DNA from: Clostridia bacterium | Lineage (GTDB): Bacteria > Bacillota > Clostridia > TANB77 > CAG-508 | Assembly: GCA_017936925.1 (NCBI GenBank) | Contig: JAGBEP010000020.1 | Span: 1-55,423 of the forward strand | Length of the DNA stretch: 55,423 nt | Direction of reading: 5' to 3' | Shown: positions 55,218-55,423 of the stretch, in pieces | Layout: every line of letters starts with the position of its first letter | Numbering within the stretch: the stretch's first letter is position 1 | The notes under the pieces: model-generated | What the model was told of the DNA's origin: nothing | The model's input: the letters and a program-made list of their open reading frames with translations, nothing else | The model's database searches: none | Made by a program: the position numbers and the translations under genes

Positions 55218-55302
55218 GCATATCACACCGGAAAAATAAAAGCCAAAATATTTTAGAAAAAATCGACAATAAAAAATTTTTGAAAAATATTTAAAAAAGA
55301 TG

Positions 55303-55331
55303 TTGACAACATCAAAAAACGGTGCTAAAAT
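55303..55331 (+). promoter_or_regulatory. Strong promoter P2 at right edge, likely rRNA operon
   Basis: TTGACA at 55303-55308 and TAAAAT at 55326-55331, 17-bp spacer, again with an A/T-rich stretch upstream. Tandem strong promoters without a coding start are the usual layout in front of 16S rRNA; the 16S gene itself would lie beyond the window. Confidence 0.75.
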
Positions 55332-55423
55332 ACAGAACAGTCACGACAGAAAAATACAAAATTCGACATCAAAAAAGAACTTTAAAAAAGTTTTAAAAAA
55401 ACTAAAAAAAGTTGAAAAAAGAT

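Larger units (their letters stand above)
55018..55423 (+). other. Non-coding region at right edge
   Basis: These 406 bases hold the tRNA terminator and tandem promoters P1 and P2, and no reading frame with a ribosome site. The last 90 bases are almost purely A/T with repeated AAAAAAGTT-like runs, consistent with an rRNA leader. Confidence 0.6.

Noticed and set aside
1..55423. CRISPR array, insertion sequence or prophage genes
   Set aside because: No regularly spaced repeats, no transposase or integrase motifs, and no terminal inverted repeats were seen.

Overview
This window is a stretch of chromosome from a very AT-rich, endospore-forming Firmicute, most likely an uncultured Clostridia. The signs are strong AGGAGG ribosome binding sites, AGA-dominated arginine usage, a T-box in front of pheST, zinc-ribbon S14 (rpsZ), S4 and L36, a SpoVT regulator, and TTGACA/TATAAT promoters with 17-bp spacers. 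The lineage is inferred; no rRNA gene lies inside the window.

Layout. 1-5,000: the end of an unknown coiled-coil gene, a membrane protein, and T-box-controlled pheS-pheT. 5,000-6,900, minus strand: an 83-residue orphan gene with its own promoter and terminator, then asnS. 7,000-12,100: a membrane-anchored or lipidated serpin, ruvA-rarA, an ASCH protein, a split TauE/SafE transporter and a 46-residue protein. 12,100-24,700: a Cys-rich CarboxypepD-like protein, a two-OB-fold SSB, an EEP-family phosphoesterase or nuclease, a GT-C-like membrane protein, two pseudouridine synthases with an S1 protein, a winged-helix (replication-relaxation-like) protein, feoAB, a TSCPD protein, DUF308, a metallophosphoesterase and a small alarmone synthetase. 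24,733-26,412, minus strand: a large protein I do not recognise.

26,550-43,460 is the S10-spc-alpha ribosomal supercluster from rpsJ to rplQ, with secY, adk, map, infA and rpoA. Three things are unusual. rpmD (L30) is missing. L17 carries a long charged insertion. Many spacers are long and contain perfect hairpins without U-tracts, including two tandem copies of one structured motif between rplN and rplX.

43,500-55,423: a short GT2-like fragment; recD2, interrupted by two identical-context single-C insertions that each create the only in-frame CGG codons I found in the window; comF; a KAP-type P-loop NTPase; spoVT; a membrane protein; an alaS lacking its C-Ala domain; a HIT protein; three tandem sortases; tRNA-His and tRNA-Gln; and tandem strong promoters at the right edge that probably drive an rRNA operon beyond it.

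Most of the window is translation machinery (aminoacyl-tRNA synthetases, tRNAs, ribosomal proteins, rRNA modification, secretion). The observations most worth checking are the recD2 double frameshift, the tandem RNA motif in the spc operon, the KAP NTPase and the minus-strand orphan cassette.
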